NCBI GenBank assembly: GCA_964481035.1
Contig: CAYZSE010000090.1
Span: 1 to 14,684 of the forward strand
Source of the DNA: JAAAPF01 sp964481035
GTDB lineage: Bacteria; Pseudomonadota; Alphaproteobacteria; Geminicoccales; Geminicoccaceae
DNA length: 14,684 nt
Direction of reading: 5' to 3'
Shown here: positions 13,043 to 14,684 of the stretch, piece after piece
Layout of the letters: the number at the start of each line of letters is the position of its first letter
How positions within the stretch are numbered: position 1 is the stretch's first letter
Translations under genes and position numbers: made by a program
The notes under the pieces: generated by a model
What the model was told of the DNA's origin: nothing
Database searches by the model: none
The model's input: the letters and a program-made list of their open reading frames with translations, nothing else

Positions 13043-14684
13043 GCGTGCTGCACCCGACCGTCCCCTTCGCCATCACCCTCGATTCCGCCACCAGCCTCGC
13101 CAACAAGACCGGCTCGTGGCGGACCGAGCGGCCGGTCTACGTCGACCGCCTGCCGCCCTGCAACCAGGCCTGCCCCGCCGGCGAGAACATCCAGGCGTGG
13201 CTCGCGCACGCGGAGGAAGGCAACTACGAGGCGGCCTGGCAGCAGATCATGGCCGACAACCCGCTGCCGGCCGTCATGGGCCGTGCCTGTTACCACAGCT
13301 GCGAGAGCGCCTGCAACCGGAAGGAGATCGACAGCGCGGTCAGCATCCACGCGGTCGAGCGCTTCCTCGGCGACGAGGCGATCAAGCAGGGCTGGACGCC
13401 CCAGATGGCGGGCCCGCCGTCCGGCCACAAGGTACTCGTCATCGGCGCCGGGCCGTCGGGGCTCTCGGCCGCCTACCATCTGCGCCGGCTCGGCCACGAG
13501 GTCGCGATCTACGAGGCGGGCCCGGTCGCGGGCGGGATGATGCGCTTCGGCATCCCCGCCTACCGGCTGCCGCGCGACGTCGTCGAGGGCGAGATCGCGC
13601 GCATCCGCGAGATGGGCGTCGAGATCCACCTCAACCGCAAGGTCGACGACATCGTCAAGGAGAAGGAGGCGGGCGGCTTCGCCGCGGTCTTTCTCGCCAT
13701 CGGCGCGCACCTCGCCAAGCGGGTCGACATTCCCGCCCCCGACGCCTCGAAGATCCTCGATGCCGTGGGCGTGCTGCGCGACATGGAGACGAGCGAGAAC
13801 CCGCCGATGCTGGGCCGGCGCGTCGTCGTCTACGGCGGCGGCAACACCGCCGTGGACGTCGCCCGCACCGCCAAGCGCCTCGGTGCTGCCGAGGCGATCA
13901 TCGTCTACCGCCGGACCCGCGAGAAGATGCCGGCCCATGACTTCGAGGTCCAAGAGGCCCTGGAGGAAGGCGTCGTCCTCAACTGGCTGAAGACGATCAA
14001 GGAGATCGACGAGAGCGGGTCGTTCAAGGTCGAGAAGATGGCGCTCGACGCCGAGGGCTGGCCGCAGCCCACGGGCGAGTACGAGACCATCGAGGCCGAC
14101 ACCCTCGTCATGGCGCTCGGCCAGGACGTCGACACCTCGTTCGTCGCCGCCGTGCCGGGTGTCGAGATCGCCCGGGACGGCGTCATCCAGGTCGACGGCC
14201 AGATGATGACGGGCTTCGACGGCCTCTTCGCCGGTGGCGACATGGTGCCGGCCGAGCGAACGATCACCGTCGCCGTCGGCCACGGCAAGAAGGCGGCGCG
14301 CTGCATCGACGCCTATCTGCGCGGCGAGACCTACCAGCCCAAGAAGAACCTCGAGGTGGCCACCTTCGACAAGCTCAACACCTGGTACTATACCGACGCG
14401 CCGCAGACGGTGCAGCCTGAGCTCGCCGCGCTCCGCCGTCAGACCACCTTCGAGGAGGTCAAGGGCGGGCTCGACGAGACCAACGCCCTCTACGAGGCCC
14501 GGCGCTGCCTCTCCTGCGGCAACTGCTTCGAGTGCGACAACTGCTACGGCGTGTGCCCGGACAATGCCGTCATCAAGCTCGGCCCCGGCAACCGCTTTCA
14601 GATCGACCTCGACTACTGCAAGGGCTGCGGCATCTGCGCCGCCGAATGCCCCTGCGGCGCGATCAAGATGGTGCCGGAGGAGAT
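13039..14684 (+). CDS. GltD-like FAD/NAD(P)H oxidoreductase fused to PorD-like ferredoxin domain (partial)
   Basis: The first 548 residues are in the window; the end is cut off. An N-terminal iron-sulfur domain has Cys41, Cys45, Cys84, Cys88 and Cys92, as in the glutamate synthase small subunit. The FAD site is VLVIGAGPSGLSAAYHLRR (132 onward), the NAD(P) site is VVYGGGNTAVDVA (about 264-275) with YRR at 290-292 favouring NADPH, and LFAGGDMVPAERTITVAVG completes FAD binding. From about 490 come two [4Fe-4S] motifs: CLSCGNCFECDNCYGVCP, which has six cysteines, and CKGCGICAAECP, as in PorD. It should carry electrons between the PorAB core and NAD(P)H. The ATG overlaps the porB stop, so it belongs to the complex's operon. 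Confidence 0.92.
   Translation, partial: MSVLHPTVPFAITLDSATSLANKTGSWRTERPVYVDRLPPCNQACPAGENIQAWLAHAEEGNYEAAWQQIMADNPLPAVMGRACYHSCESACNRKEIDSAVSIHAVERFLGDEAIKQGWTPQMAGPPSGHKVLVIGAGPSGLSAAYHLRRLGHEVAIYEAGPVAGGMMRFGIPAYRLPRDVVEGEIARIREMGVEIHLNRKVDDIVKEKEAGGFAAVFLAIGAHLAKRVDIPAPDASKILDAVGVLRDMETSENPPMLGRRVVVYGGGNTAVDVARTAKRLGAAEAIIVYRRTREKMPAHDFEVQEALEEGVVLNWLKTIKEIDESGSFKVEKMALDAEGWPQPTGEYETIEADTLVMALGQDVDTSFVAAVPGVEIARDGVIQVDGQMMTGFDGLFAGGDMVPAERTITVAVGHGKKAARCIDAYLRGETYQPKKNLEVATFDKLNTWYYTDAPQTVQPELAALRRQTTFEEVKGGLDETNALYEARRCLSCGNCFECDNCYGVCPDNAVIKLGPGNRFQIDLDYCKGCGICAAECPCGAIKMVPEE

Noticed and set aside
12901..14283. Minus-strand frame opposite the flavoprotein subunit
   Set aside because: Shadow of the GltD-like gene: Asp/His/Val/Arg-rich with no family features.

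Overview
The window is a stretch of a very GC-rich bacterial chromosome (third positions almost all G or C). Gene content and spacing suggest a proteobacterium, most likely an alphaproteobacterium of the Rhodospirillales type. That placement is inference from protein style (DUF934 protein, Lrp/AsnC regulator, OmpR/EnvZ-type pair, and a pyruvate:ferredoxin oxidoreductase with a flavoprotein subunit), not from a marker gene. I see no rRNA, tRNA, CRISPR array, transposase or phage gene.

Layout. Positions 1-530 hold the possible 5' end of an exported protein leaving the window on the minus strand, then a 126-base perfect-armed palindromic element with no gene in it. Positions 528-2369 hold a putative 41-residue membrane protein, a DUF934 protein and a divergent Lrp/AsnC regulator that share a promoter region with a strong palindrome, and a small lipoprotein. 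Positions 2400-5522 are a looser region: a short-chain-dehydrogenase remnant, a subtilisin-family protease without a signal peptide, a COG3618-type amidohydrolase with altered N-terminal active-site residues, and a decayed, frame-shifted gene. Positions 5726-9849 are all on the minus strand: a response regulator/sensor kinase pair, exonuclease III and an AI-2E-family (PerM-like) membrane protein.

The right end (10172 to the window edge) is one plus-strand operon for a four-subunit pyruvate:ferredoxin oxidoreductase: gamma, alpha, beta, and a fourth gene that replaces the usual small ferredoxin-like delta subunit. This fourth protein has a GltD-like FAD/NAD(P)H oxidoreductase body and ends in two [4Fe-4S] motifs. 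Tight spacing (10 bases, 8 bases, and an ATGA overlap) implies co-translation. Together they should interconvert pyruvate + CoA and acetyl-CoA + CO2, with electrons passed through the iron-sulfur delta domain to or from NAD(P)H.

The points most worth a second look are the GltD-PorD fusion subunit and its extra cysteines, the sensor kinase whose first membrane helix can be translated only from an ATA codon overlapping the regulator's stop, the palindrome over the DUF934 promoter, the amidohydrolase with Q-x-R in place of H-x-H, and the short leader ORF before the oxidoreductase operon.
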